Of a stretch of DNA of 64,000 bases, positions 21,385-33,200 are shown one piece after another. The number at the start of each line of letters is the position of its first letter. The stretch's first letter is position 1. Origin of the DNA: Sisyra terminalis (Eukaryota; Arthropoda; Insecta; Neuroptera; Sisyridae). The stretch covers positions 61,517,080 through 61,581,079 of the forward strand of contig OY292276.1 in the NCBI GenBank assembly GCA_958496175.1. The letters are read 5' to 3'. A program made the position numbers and the translations under genes. The notes under the pieces are model-generated. The model was given only the letters and a program-made list of their open reading frames with translations. It was not told the origin of the DNA and searched no databases.

Positions 21385-24300
21385 ATGGATCGTCGAAGAT
21401 ATTTGGAAGTTGTTCTATGCATTTTGATGTGTTTGGGTTTTATAGGAAAAACTAAACAACAAACAACTCAAACGATTTACGTTTGTAAGTTATTCCAGAA
21501 AAAGTTTTTTTCTTTTATTCATTTTTACCACACATTTACTTGTTTAGTGTTTGTCAACGAAGAAAACAATGAAGTGGCTGAACGAGCGATTGATACGGCT
21601 CAACATTATGTGGCGAAAAATCCGCAGTTGGGTATCAAAGTAGAATTGCAACGCGTGATGGGAAATCGAACCGATGCCAAAGGCTTACTTGAATCACGTT
21701 AGTGTTTTATCTTCCTAAAAAAGGCAAAAAAAAATGTTTTTTTTTCTTTTACTAATAGTGTGTAAGACTTACGGCGAACTGCTGGAAGAGGGTCATCCAC
21801 CGCATGTTGTCCTAGACATGACCATGACTGGAATGGCTTCGGAAACGGTAAAATCATTCACAGCAGCCCTCGCCTTGCCAACAATCAGTGCATCGTTTGG
21901 TCAAATCGGAGATTTGCGACAATGGCGAAATCTGAGTCCCGAGTCGGAAAAATATCTCGTGCAAATAATGCCACCGGCCGATCTTATTCCGGAGGTGATT
22001 CGCGTGATTGTCGACAAACAAGACATTCCAAACGCGGCAATTTTATTCGATGATTTATTCGTGATGGACCACAAATTCAAGTCACTTTTGCAAAACATTC
22101 CAACACGCCATGTTATCACACCGATAGCACCGGCTGCCGATATCAAAGATCAATTAATCCGACTCCGCAACTTGGATATTGTCTATTTCTTTATTTTGGG
22201 AAGTTTGAATAGCATTAAAAATGTGCTCGACAGTGCTGACGATATTGGATACTTTGGACGCAAGTACATGTGGTATGCAATCACGCAAAATAAAGGGGAG
22301 CTCAAATGTATTTGTAAAAATGCGACAATTTTGTATTTGAAACCGACGCCGGACGCCAAAAGTCAAGATCGACTTGGTAATATTAGAACGTCGTACCAAT
22401 TGACGGCACAACCTGAAATCGCTGCCGCGTTTTATTTTGATTTATCCCTGCGGACTTTCCTGACAATCAAGTAAGAAATTCTTCTGAGATTTCCACAGTA
22501 TTTACTTTCCTAAAAAGAAGGATATTTTAATTTAATTATTTCTACAATAATAAATCAATTCAATACTTATAGCTTCAGCTAGTCTACTGTTTTCTTAGGT
22601 CCCCTCATGTTAGCATATTCTGGCAAATTGTCACCTACAAACTGTAATAAACGACTGATTCCTTCTTTTTCTTTCCATCTTCCAGAGATATGATTTTGGG
22701 TGGTGGATGGCCCAAAAACTTGACATACCTAACGTGCGACGATTACGACGGAAAAAATGTTCCTCCTCGTTACGACTTGAACTTGCGACAAGCATTTAAA
22801 AAGGTTGCACCCAAATCTTCAATTTGTGCTTCTTGTTTTTTCACGAAAAAAATTTCCAGGCACCAGATGAAATCCCAACGTATGGACCGTTAAATGTTAG
22901 TGAGAATGGAATGAGTCAGATGGATTTCATTATGCAAATCAGTGCGGTGAGTGTGCGGGATGGCGCTAGCGATAAATCGGTCGAATTGGGCACGTGGCGG
23001 GCTGGACTTGCCAATGATTTGACGCTGAAAGAAGGAACGTCGATGACAAATTATACCGCCGACGTTGTTTATCGGGTCGTCACTGTTCTGGTAAAGTATG
23101 AGGCCAGGATGGCCGATTAACAATTCGATTACCTCACTAGAATGTACTAGGATTTTTTAAAATTAATTGCAGCAACAACCGTTTGTGATGCAAGACGAAA
23201 ATGCTCCAAAAGGCTTCATCGGCTATTGTATTGATTTGATTGACGAAATCGCCGATATGTTACATTTCGACTACGAAATTCAATTGGCTCCCGATGGAAA
23301 ATTCGGTAATATCGACGAAAACGGACAGTGGAACGGCATCGTCAAAGAACTGATGGACAAAAAAGCCGACATTGGTTTAGGTTCAATGTCAGTAATGGCA
23401 GAACGCGAAAGTGTCATCGACTTCACCGTCCCTTACTACGATCTAGTCGGAATTACCATTCTAATGAAAAAACAGAAAACTCCAACGTCCCTCTTCAAAT
23501 TCCTGACGGTTCTCGAGAATGAAGTATGGCTTTGTATCCTGGCAGCCTTTTTCTTCACTAGGTACTCAATTCTTTCAGCCGCCTTTCTTTTGCTTCAATA
23601 TTTTTGGTTTTCAGTTGTCTAATGTGGGTTTTTGATCGATGGAGTCCATACAGCTATCAGAACAATCGCGAAAAGTACAAGGACGATGAAGAAAAGCGGG
23701 AGTTTACGTTAAAAGAATGTTTGTGGTTTTGTATGACGTCTTTGACGCCTCAAGGAGGGGGCGAAGCCCCCAAAAATCTTTCTGGTCGCCTGGTGGCAGC
23801 CACTTGGTGGCTTTTTGGTTTCATTGTAATCGCTTCATACACGGCCAATTTGGCCGCCTTTTTAACCGTCTCACGTCTCGAATCACCCGTAGAATCTCTC
23901 GATGACCTTTCCAAACAGTATAAAATCCAATACGCGCCAATGAACGGCTCTTCGGCGATGACGTACTTCAAAAGAATGGCCAGCATTGAGAATCGATTTT
24001 ATGAGTATGTAAAAAACCAATAAATTTTTCAGCCTAAAAAAAAGAGGAAAATTATTACTTGTAGAATTTGGAAGGATATGAGTTTGAACGATAGTATGTC
24101 AGAGGTGGAACGAGCAAAGTTAGCCGTATGGGACTATCCGGTCAGCGACAAATATTCAAAAATGTGGCAAGCCATGCAAGAGGCTGGACTGCCAAATTCT
24201 TTGGATGAGGCGGTCGCCCGTGTTTTACGCTCGTCTTCGACCAGCGAAGGTTTTGCCTATTTGGGCGATGCCACTGATATCCGTTACCTCCAACTTACCG

Positions 24301-24845
24301 ATTGCGATCTTCAAATGGTCGGCGAAGAATTTTCCCGTAAGCCATACGCAATTGCCGTGCAACAAGGCTCGCCACTAAAAGACCAATTCAACACCGCGTA
24401 AGACATCCAACCACGGCTAAAACTGCAAGAAACTTTACTTCAATTTTTATTTTCCAGTATACTAACATTACTCAACAAAAGGTCGTTGGAAAAACTCAAA
24501 GACAAATGGTGGCGTGGCAATTCAAAAGCAAAAATTTGTGAAAAAGAGGAAGACCAAGCCGATGGTATTAGCATTAAGAATATCGGTGGTGTTTTTATTG
24601 TAATCTTTGTCGGTATTGGAATGGCTTGTATCACATTGGCCTTCGAATATTGGTATTACAAACATCGGCATGTCAATGCAAACGTGATTAATGTTCGCGA
24701 AAATCCGACCAAAAATAGTAAGGACAATCCGAAATTTGTTCCCTCACCTCCAGATAAGACCAATCTTGGATTTCGGGCCCGACAAATTAACACCAACAAC
24801 AATGATAGTCATTTACAACAAAGCCACTTCCGTTCACGATTTTAA
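21385..24845 (+). CDS. Ir25a: ionotropic receptor co-receptor IR25a
   Basis: Nine exons (21385-21484, 21548-21697, 21759-22470, 22686-22803, 22860-23090, 23173-23561, 23615-24004, 24065-24397, 24458-24845) encode 936 residues with all junction phases consistent. After a signal peptide comes a full glutamate-receptor-like amino-terminal domain, present in IR25a and IR8a but missing from most IRs (LALPTISASFGQIGDLRQW). Ligand-binding lobe S1 starts near residue 438 and holds MAERESVIDFTVPYYDLVG. TM1 is near 555-575 and the pore near 602-620 (CMTSLTPQGGGEAPK). TM2 has FIVIASYTANLAAFLTVSR. Lobe S2 holds NGSSAMTYF and VWDYPVSDKY. TM3 is GGVFIVIFVGIGMACITLAF. IR25a forms cation channels with tuning IRs in dendrites of olfactory, taste, temperature and humidity neurons. 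Its match to Drosophila IR25a runs almost end to end. Confidence 0.98.
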
Positions 24846-25589
24846 TTGCATTTTAAAATGGTATTTAGATTTGAGGATCTTTACCCACATTTAATTATGG
24901 TAATGATTGTAAAGGTTCGTTCTTTTTTTAAATTTAGTTAAATCACTTTTACTAATACACTTAAATTAAAATGGTATGAACTTCAAGATTGTAAAAAAAG
25001 TTGTGATTATATACTCAAAATACAAAGTTTTAAAGTTTGTCTTCAATTCTTTCCTTTTATTAGTGATTACCTAAGACTTCGTTTGCGTGGCGGAAAAATA
25101 TGGCTATTATTTTTGAGTACGAGAAACGGACCATTTTTTCGTCTATTTTGATTTCAATATTTGCTTACTATTAAGAAGTATTTTACAGCTTTTCTGTGTA
25201 CAAAGGATTGAAATATTCTTATTAATCCGATTTTTACCGACAAAAAAGTTTGTAAATGGTCCGGCCTAAGGCTTCCTTCAAGAATAAATCCTTTTAAAAA
25301 CCCATTTACGATGGATAACTGATTGAGGAAGGATCATCAAAAAGATACGTCATTTTCTAGGATAAATATTTTCGGATAACTGCTTCACTCTTAAAAATCA
25401 AGAAAGTTACATGTATTATAGTTTTAATTTCCATATTTCTACTTTGTGAAATTACTTATAGCAGCTAAGAGTCTTGAAAAGAATGTCATAAGCAAAGGTG
25501 GTACGCAAGATTTCCCACAAATACTAGAGGTAAAACCGTAAAACAAGACGAAATCGATAGACGGATACCATAGGAGATGATCTGTGGGA
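24846..25589. other. 3' flank of Ir25a
   Basis: Contains the Ir25a 3' UTR and AT-rich spacer. No other gene is supportable. Confidence 0.4.
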
Positions 25590-25710
25590 GCTGGGAATAA
25601 TCAATGGATGGCATCGTCAAAATCACAATGGATTGATTTTTGAAGAGTAAAAATGCCAAAGAATTTGTAAACCAATTTTAGATTTAAAGCTTTCACGGTC
25701 GGTCTTATGC

Positions 25711-26537
25711 ATATAACAACTCTTTATTGAAAAAGTTGTGGCGTTCGGATCCAAAGCCGTGTCCAAAAGATTGACTATGTCGCCAACATTTCGGAACCTC
25801 TCCGGGTCGCATCTTCAGGGCGTAATTGCTCCGAAACTAATCGCAGGATGGTCCTCAAGTCGTCTTATCTGACCGTATTGGAAGGGTGCTCAGGAAATAT
25901 AATTTCAGGGTGGTGTTCAAGCCTCCTACGAAAATATCTTGTATACTTCCGTCCCCAAAGGACAAGACCCCAGTTCTGGACAGGCCTGGAGTATACCAAA
26001 TCCCCATTATTGGTGAAACCGGGAGATTCGTGAATACACGATTGAAGGAACATCGTAGGAATGTAAAGTTTGGTCAAACCGACCTCTCAGCTGTGGCTGA
26101 GCATTTTTCGGCTACTGGACATTCTATGCGATTCGACGAGACCGAAATTCTCTATTCTTCTCGTGGCTTTTTCAAAAGAAAGCCCCGAGAAGGAATAGAG
26201 ATCCACAAGAATCCCAATACCATCAACAGGGATAGTGGTCTCAAACTTCACCCTACTTGGAAAGCGATTCTCCCAGTTTTTTCGTTAAATAACTCTTCAA
26301 CTAAAAAGAGAATGATTATCCCCTTCTTCTATTATTGGTTGACCTGCTTTAAACTATATTTTCCACCCACAATGGATGGTATATAAGACGACTTGAGGTC
26401 CATCCTGCGATTAGTTTCGGAGCAATTACGTCCTGAAGATGCGACCCGGAGAGATTGCGAAACGTTGGCGACATAGTCAATCTTTTAACACGGCTTTGGA
26501 TCCGAAAGCCACAACTTTTTCAATAAAAAGTTGTTAT
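25711..26537 (+). mobile_element. Penelope-like element fragment with GIY-YIG endonuclease piece and inverted terminal repeats
   Basis: Inverted arms (about 25711-25869 and 26382-26537, sharing ggatccaaagcc, gactatgtcgcc and aattgctccgaaactaat) flank a plus-strand frame that ends at 26386. That frame reads RKYNFRVVFKPPTKISCIL, then PGVYQIPIIGETGRFVNTRL, then AVAEHFSATGHSMRFDET. This is the GIY-YIG nuclease domain of Penelope-like retroelements, where the usual form is GVYxIPCxCGxxYIGxTGR. About seven residues between IP and IGETG, including the second tyrosine, are missing, so the nuclease is dead. The reverse transcriptase is absent. The terminal repeats carry a hammerhead-like core, CTGAAGA (26433-26439), then a stem, then GAAAC (26459-26463). 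Confidence 0.87.
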
Positions 26538-26718
26538 TTGCAATTTGTAAACCATTTATTGAATAAGAATCTAAAAAAAATGAGATATTAATTCAGAGAA
26601 ATTTTATAGATTTTTTACTGTTTTACCTTTTAAGTCTTCAGAATTGTTTTCAGAATATTTGAGAATAAAGGAGATAATCTTTGGGAGCATAGAATAATCA
26701 ATGGATGACATCGACAAG

Positions 26719-26937
26719 CAGCCCCCGCTCTAGGGGTGGGCAACCCGGGCGGTCGCCCGGGGCGGAAAATTTCAGGGCGGCATTTTGTCATATTTGATAT
26801 ACAATATGAACAAAAATGTGAAAAAATTAGTTTTTAGTTAAAGAAATATTTTTCCAAAAAATTAAAAATTTTGTGATATTAATACTCTGTGTTTTTTCAA
26901 CCCTGAAGGGGCGGCAAATTTGCTAGAGCAGGGCCTG
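26719..26937. mobile_element. hAT-type MITE with 8-bp target-site duplication
   Basis: The left end cagcccccgctctag and right end, reversed, caggccctgctctag match in 12 of 15 positions. The 219-bp insert is flanked by tcgacaag on both sides (26711-26718 and 26938-26945). An 8-bp duplication and CAGGG/CAGCC-type ends are hAT hallmarks. The comparable sequence at about 25610-25625 lacks the insert, which gives an empty-site reference inside the window. Confidence 0.85.
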
Positions 26938-27343
26938 TCGACAAGATCACAATGGCTTGATTTTTGAAAATGCCAAAGAATTTGTAAGCCATTTATTGAA
27001 AAAGAATCTAAAAAAGTGAGATATTAATTCAGAGAAATTTTATAGATTTTTTTACTGTTTTACCTTTTAAGTCTTCAGAATATTTGAAAGATAATTATCC
27101 TGGAGGATTTAATACGTTTAAGTTTATAAATTAATGATGCATTTTAAGTTAGTTCCTTTTTCTTGTGTAAAACATACGTACTCTTGTCTTAAGACAGCGG
27201 GTGTTCTTTCATCTGAATGAGTCCTACAATAACAAAAAATTAGTACATAATGGTATTGAGAATTTCCGCAAAGAAATCCAGGTAAATTTATTCATTAATA
27301 CTTGCCTGTATTGATTTTATAGGATATATTAATGCATCTAGAT

Positions 27344-27618
27344 CAATGGTTCCCAACCGATTTTGGGTCATGCCTCCCTCGTGATATTTAAAATTTTACG
27401 GTCGTTCACCTGAAAGAAGCTTAAAAGGCCATTAACTTGATATCTAAACAAGCTTCCAAACAATAAGTCATCGAAACGATATTTTCAAATATATACCTAA
27501 TAGAGAAACATATATTACCCCATAGTCTTTGGTACCTATAGTCAGTTGAAGGGTGCACGTCCTGCCGATGGCCCACCAAAATATTGCCATGTCCCAACAG
27601 CGCCCCACGTTAGGAATG
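27344..27618. mobile_element. possible hAT-type MITE relic
   Basis: The left end caatggttcccaacc and the right end ccccacgttaggaatgac have the look of the common CAGTGGTTCCCAACC-type hAT termini in decayed form. No clean duplication was found. Confidence 0.4.
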
Positions 27619-27629
27619 ACGGATCTAGA

Positions 27630-27794
27630 CAAGGTTTATAAAATACACAGGTGGCCTCATGGTGACTACGTGATGGATACGTGACGTATCCAGAAGAAAT
27701 TCGTACATATCTTCAGACTGATTCAATTTCAAAATTCTTCGTATGACGTCATTTTTTTTTCTAATGGAGCAACCTGTGTAATTTACAAACCTTG
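27630..27794 (+). mobile_element. MITE with 9-bp duplications, copy 2 (complete)
   Basis: A 165-bp element starting caaggtttataaaatacac and ending gtaatttacaaaccttg. It is flanked by identical ggatctaga on both sides (27621-27629 and 27795-27803). The ends form an imperfect inverted repeat. The interior holds tacgtgatggatacgtgacg and tatgacgtcat and has no coding capacity. Nine-base duplications are typical of Mutator-like elements. Confidence 0.9.
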
Positions 27795-27803
27795 GGATCT
27801 AGA

Positions 27804-28313
27804 TGAACTCATTTAGAAGAAAAGATAATCAATCCGTAAAAATTAGGCCAGTGATTTATTTAATTTTTTTGTCAAAGGGCAGCCAAAGGAAAAGACCTGA
27901 AAAACCATAGAACCAATTAAGTAGGTAGCTATTTATCAACTTCTAAAACTTTAACCATGTGTTCTCCAATCATTTCCCATTGTTGACGAATGGAAGTCGA
28001 AGATAGTTGTTAGATAGATAACTTGGAAATAAGAGATTTATGGAAATATACTTAACAACAAATATAAGTAAAAAAAATTATATTTATCCAGAAAAATGTT
28101 TTTTTGACTACCACAATGTGACTTTTCCGGGCAACAACAAAGTTTACGCTGTTCATTTGTTTGTCGCTTAAATCGCGCGGCCATTTTTAAAATCACCTCG
28201 GCGTGCACAGCTCTTCTTTACCGACCACAAAAAATTGACATATTGACCGGGCACTCTTTAAAAAAATTTACATTCGACAGAAATGTCACACAGCCTGATA
28301 TTTTGAAGTTGCT
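27804..28313. promoter_or_regulatory. upstream region of the ENTR1-type gene
   Basis: About 500 bp between the MITE and the start codon. The proximal 170 bp are GC-richer (ttaaatcgcgcggccatttt near 28167-28186) and likely contain the promoter and 5' UTR. No TATA box is evident. Confidence 0.4.
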
Positions 28314-30123
28314 ATGGCTGAAGGTGGTAATAATGATAATTACGATTCATTGTCATACTCGAATTATTTGGACGTGAACGACGACAGCGGCGTCAATGAC
28401 GAATCATCAAATCATGCGACAACATCATCGCGACCCGATCTTTTCAACAACGACAAAATCCTAAACTACGATCAAAACAATGCATCGGGATCCAACTCCG
28501 GTTTGTAATTGGCATCGGATGTGTTTTTGATTTATTTGTAATTTTTTTAATTTTCAGGCTCGACATCACGGCGCGAGGAGAATCCCTTTTCGTTTAAGCA
28601 TTTTTTAAATCGAGACGCAAATGCCTCCACCGCAGGCAACAACTACTATCAAACGGGGGCTCGACCAAAAGTATTCTCAACAAACCGCCAGCATTCGTTA
28701 CCCACGTCAGATTTACAGGGATCCACGTCTCCGTTGAATTCTGATCCACCGATTCGAATGGCTTCGGTTGACAGCGGTGTTCGAACCGATTTTCCGTCAG
28801 TGCTACCCGATTTTGTTCAGGATCACCTAGTGGTGGAACAGTGTTATTTGGGTGGCGACGGAAACAATGTGGACTTAGATAATTTACCCGATTTTACCCC
28901 CAATAGGTATCAACGTAGAAAACTTTGATCTTGACACTCTGACTTCATTTTCAATGTTACAGATCTAGTGAAAATCAAAGACTGTGGTCCCAAGATCCTA
29001 GTGATAACGAAAGTAGTAACGATTTGACATTTAATTTAACAATTCAAAGACGTAATCGCGTCGGATTTCCTTTAGATTTACCTCTGGTTGATACTCGAAA
29101 TGAAGATATTAACAATCCATCATCTGGACATAGAAGTTGTCCTCAATCGAGCGAAGTAACTAAAAAAAATATATATATATACTTTTGACTAGAACTAAAA
29201 TTTGCATTTCTTTGACTAGGTTGGCGTTTCAAAAAGCTTACCAGATTTTCTATCAGATGGTCCAATTCACTCGACAAATCGCCACTCAAACATCACACGA
29301 TCCACGAATGAATCTCCTTCGGCTCCCGGGCCGCCCATTATTAACGAGTCTGAATCCACCACGTCTAACAGCAATTCTCGTGACAGCGATCGATGGCTGC
29401 GCGACGAATTAGAACAACTAAGACAACAACTAAATCGACGTAATCGAACCGTTGAAGCGCTCGAACGGGATTTGGCTGCAATGCGGCGAAAAGAAGAAAT
29501 TTACATGGACGAATTGTCCAAATCAATGGAACAAGTCGAAGGAAATTTAAATATTAGTAATGTACGTGACAAAACGTTACTCTGTTTTCTGCCTAACGGC
29601 AAATATAGTTGACTTCTTCTCTTCAGCATCTGCTATCCCCAACTATTCCAGTTGTCCTACAACATATACTAATAAAATATTATTTTTTTTTTTAGAAACG
29701 TGCCATTAACGCAGAAAGTTCGCTAGCTAAAATCAAACAGGAAAATAAAAGTTTAAAAGTAAGTTCTATTCTCGGCGTCTATAATTTGTTTATCAATGTT
29801 GAGTTGTTTACATTTAGTGCGAATTGGCGGCGTTACGACGTGAAAATCGTTTACTTCGCGACAACGCCGCTGGAGCCGTTGGTGGACCGTCTGTTGCATA
29901 TTCTTCGCGACAAGACCAAACCGCACGTAGATTAGCACAAGAGCTCCGCGGTGCTGCCAACACTGCAGAACAATCGCTTCGTAGTTTACTGAGCGGACTG
30001 ACAAATTTGCGAGTGATTGCCAAATCATTGGAAAATTTAAACAGCGAAGACGAGGCGTCTTCGCCCCAACATCACGATCCATTTTTATCAAACGTCGAAG
30101 ATGAACCGGGAGCTCCGCTTTAA
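28314..30123 (+). CDS. ENTR1: endosome-associated trafficking regulator 1 homolog (ENTR1/SDCCAG3)
   Basis: Six exons (28314-28500, 28558-28906, 28963-29155, 29220-29561, 29696-29758, 29818-30123) encode 479 residues with consistent phases. The N-terminal half is low-complexity and Ser/Asn-rich, with the conserved motif ENPFSFKHFL near residue 70 and short motifs LPDFVQDHLV and SLPDFLSDGP. The C-terminal half is coiled coil: WLRDELEQLRQQLNRR, then MEQVEGNLNISNKRAINAES, then ELAALRRENRLLRD, then ENLNSEDE. This order matches vertebrate ENTR1 (SDCCAG3), which works with retromer and recycling endosomes and in cytokinesis and cilium formation. The name is by motif recognition, so a search is the right check. 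The stop lies 154 bp from the Mon2 stop on the other strand. Confidence 0.85.
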
Positions 30124-30277
30124 AATTTAATTTAATTTCCCACTATTCCCCGTAAATGTTATATTGATAGTTTTTTGTACATGATAATATATTATTATAT
30201 TAATTATTATTGTTATGTAAATGTAATATAAAAAAAGTACGAGCATAATGCTAATTTCTCCAATTCTGTCGTTTTTG

Positions 30278-33200
30278 CTACGCTTTGATTTCATCATCTT
30301 CTAGGGGTTGTAATGGTTGCAAAAAGTCTTGATAATCGTGTAAGATTTGTCTCACTAATTCCGATATTTGAGCAGATTCGGACTGAGTAGCATCAATTAA
30401 ACTTGAGAACAACATAAATAATTGATCCCATGCCACTTTAGTAACTAAAAAAGGCACAAAAAGTATTTCAAAAGAATAATATATGTATATTCATTGGGGT
30501 AGTTATATACGAGCAAAGTGCCAAAAAAAAATGATGTTTTATCAAGGAAAAAAAGCGCCAACTCTCTCGAATTTGAAAAAGCAAAGTCTTTACAACAATT
30601 CATCCTTTCCACATGATGATAGATTAGCATTTAGTAAGTGAGTCAAACCTTAATTATTGATATGGTACCAACTTGTATATCTTTTTCCAATATTGCCCCA
30701 TTTAACTTTTAAAGAAGGCCCATATGTTTTGGACTATTTACTACGTAAATGAGAAAAGTATGGATTGTAAATTAAGAAAAACCTATTAAACAAGCCAATG
30801 AAATACGATTATGTCCTGAAGATGACCTAGCAATACAAAAAACATATAAAAATTGGATGTAGAGTTGTTGGCTTTCTTCTCCTTAATCAATCGAAACTTC
30901 TTGGATATTTTATAAGTAACAAAAAGAATTACTTGACTTAAGCTTTTTTTCTTTAATCAAACCAATTAAAATTTGAATTGCCTTAAGAACAATCGACATT
31001 TCCACCACACGAAACCTACAAAAAAATTAAAACGATTACCATTTTTAACGATTTTTTTTCTCCAATTACCTAGGTAATGGACATTTTCCATTGTGGGCCT
31101 CATCGTCAACAAATCGTTTGACCACATCTTGAAATCGTTGCAACAATGCTGATATTGCCAAGGTGCTCGTAAATTCTGTGGGACAATCACCTGACTCCTG
31201 GAGAATCGGATCAATTTTATGATGGAGCGAATATTCCAGCAGTGTTTCAAAGCAAATTTTGGCAAAGTCTTCTCGTATCAATTCCGCTTCGGGTTCGCAA
31301 TTATTTGCGGTGGCGTACATCGACCCATTGTTCAGTAAAATTATCACATTTTTAACAAAGGTTTTTGGAAAATTTGCTGAATATTTCAATAAGTCAACGC
31401 GCAGAAATTCAACTACTTTGCAGTCAATCATTTCGTCGGTGACCAACTCGTCGAGGCCTTGATTTTGAGGCGGAGCGCTTGACGGGAAAAGAAAATCTTT
31501 TAACGTTTCGGCCAGTTCTTTCCAAAATTTCATCGAGAACCCTTCGACGTTTTCATTGATAAACGGTAATGTTTGACGCACAATTTTCAGTAAGCTCTCA
31601 ATGGCAAATTTCCACGTGAACGCCGATGGCCATATGTATTTAAATTTCAACGGCACATGCAAACATTCCACGAGATTTTCCAAAATTTCATGCTTCATGA
31701 ATGTATGAAAGTCCAAAGTTGCCTCATACAAACCAATGGCAATTTCAAGTGATTTTTCTCCGAATATCACATTGTTCAACGCCTCGATTTTGTTGGAATC
31801 AGACTCGCACAGGAAACGCTCTTCATTTTGACTAGCCAGAAAATATTCAAAAGAAATCTTACAAAATTTGAGTAAGGTTTGAAAAATGTCTGGCAAGAAT
31901 AACGAATTGTTTCCTTGGCCTTTGATCAATGAGTTCATCAGAGCCAAAATATTTTCATACAAAGAGAATGCTGAAGTATCTGCAGACGTATTGAGCCATT
32001 GTGATTTTCTGGTGGGAATTTGAACCAAATTGATGATAGTTTGGCACAATTTTTGTACATTTTCTTTAGTAAATCTAAAAAAAAAGAAGTTATTCAGACA
32101 AAATTTAGGCAAGATTTCAACATTATTACAAACCCATTGTTGAATTTTTGATAGATAATCGGAAGAATTCGAATTAAATTTGCCAGATAAGACTGTGAAA
32201 GCACTGCATTTTCTTCTGATTCATTGATCTGCTTTAGATTTTCTTCAGAAATTTCCAGCCAAATTTCCCATGAAATACTCCAAATTTCCGTTAGATTAGA
32301 TTTTTCTACGGCACCCTCTATTGCGATTGTGTTTCTTTCAATTGGATGATAAAGCACCAATTCTAAAAAGTTTTCCAGCGACCCCAAAGCGACTTCTTCA
32401 TTTCGACTCAATGCATAGCTTTTAATAATCAGCAACAATTTACGCCACATTTCAATGAAACTATCCAAATTTTCAAGCACGCTTCTTTTGGAATTGAAAA
32501 TGCGAATTGTTCTGGCCAATATTAGCACTTGCGTTTCAGCCCATTGCTTTTGAAATGTGTTACGAGTGTGATGGATTAAAATGTCTTTGTCTTCTTTCAC
32601 TGATTCATCGGTGGCTTCGTTTGATAGTTGTTCAACTTGACGCAAAAGACTGAACAAAACTTTGTCAAAAACAATTTCCCATGTGTGTGACTTCAGCAAT
32701 CCTCCGTGGGCTACAATAATACCAAAGAGAGTATTTCCGGCCGATTTACGTACGGCAGGTCTATCATTCAAACACAAACTTAGCAAACATTCAAAAATTC
32801 CAATCCAAAATTCACTACAATCAGATAATTTGGCATCTTTCAGTCCCTGGCTTGATTGGTTGGAGGAAATTTTTCGAATTTTATCAAAATTTTGATAGCA
32901 AAAATCCGAAATGTTCCACTAAAAGCCAGAGGTGATTAATTAATGATACTTTTTATAAAATGTGAGTTCCTGTACTATCAATTCAATGGCACTCAGCGAA
33001 ATGTTCAATTCGTCGTTGTGAAGTCCAAATTTTTTCGTTAAGCTAATACATTTGGGAAAACATTTCCATGGTAAAATCGCTATGAAATCTGTCAGTATTA
33101 GTTGAAGAGTTTGAAACGAAATTCGAAGTAAATTTCCTCCAGCAAACAAACTAAAACGAGAAAAAATTATGAATTTTTATTGACTAATTTTTTTCAATAT

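Larger units (their letters stand above)
25590..27095. repeat. direct duplication of about 0.1-0.2 kb blocks around the Penelope-like element
   Basis: ataatcaatggatg ... catcg occurs at about 25598 and 26693. tcacaatgg ... ttgatttttga, then atgccaaagaatttgtaa, occurs at about 25622-25675 and 26947-26985. A run from ccatttattgaa through agatattaattcagagaa and ttactgttttacctttta occurs at about 26550-26632 and again at 26984-27070. The arrangement suggests one host or repeat sequence present twice in tandem, then split in one copy by the Penelope-like element and in the other by the hAT MITE at 26719-26937. Confidence 0.7.

Noticed and set aside
25886..26386. 166-codon frame as a host gene
   Set aside because: Its GIY-YIG domain and the flanking inverted repeats identify it as part of a Penelope-like element.
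30811..30830. tcctgaagatgacctag as another hammerhead-like core
   Set aside because: No paired stem followed by GAAA is present downstream, so only the first half of the motif exists.
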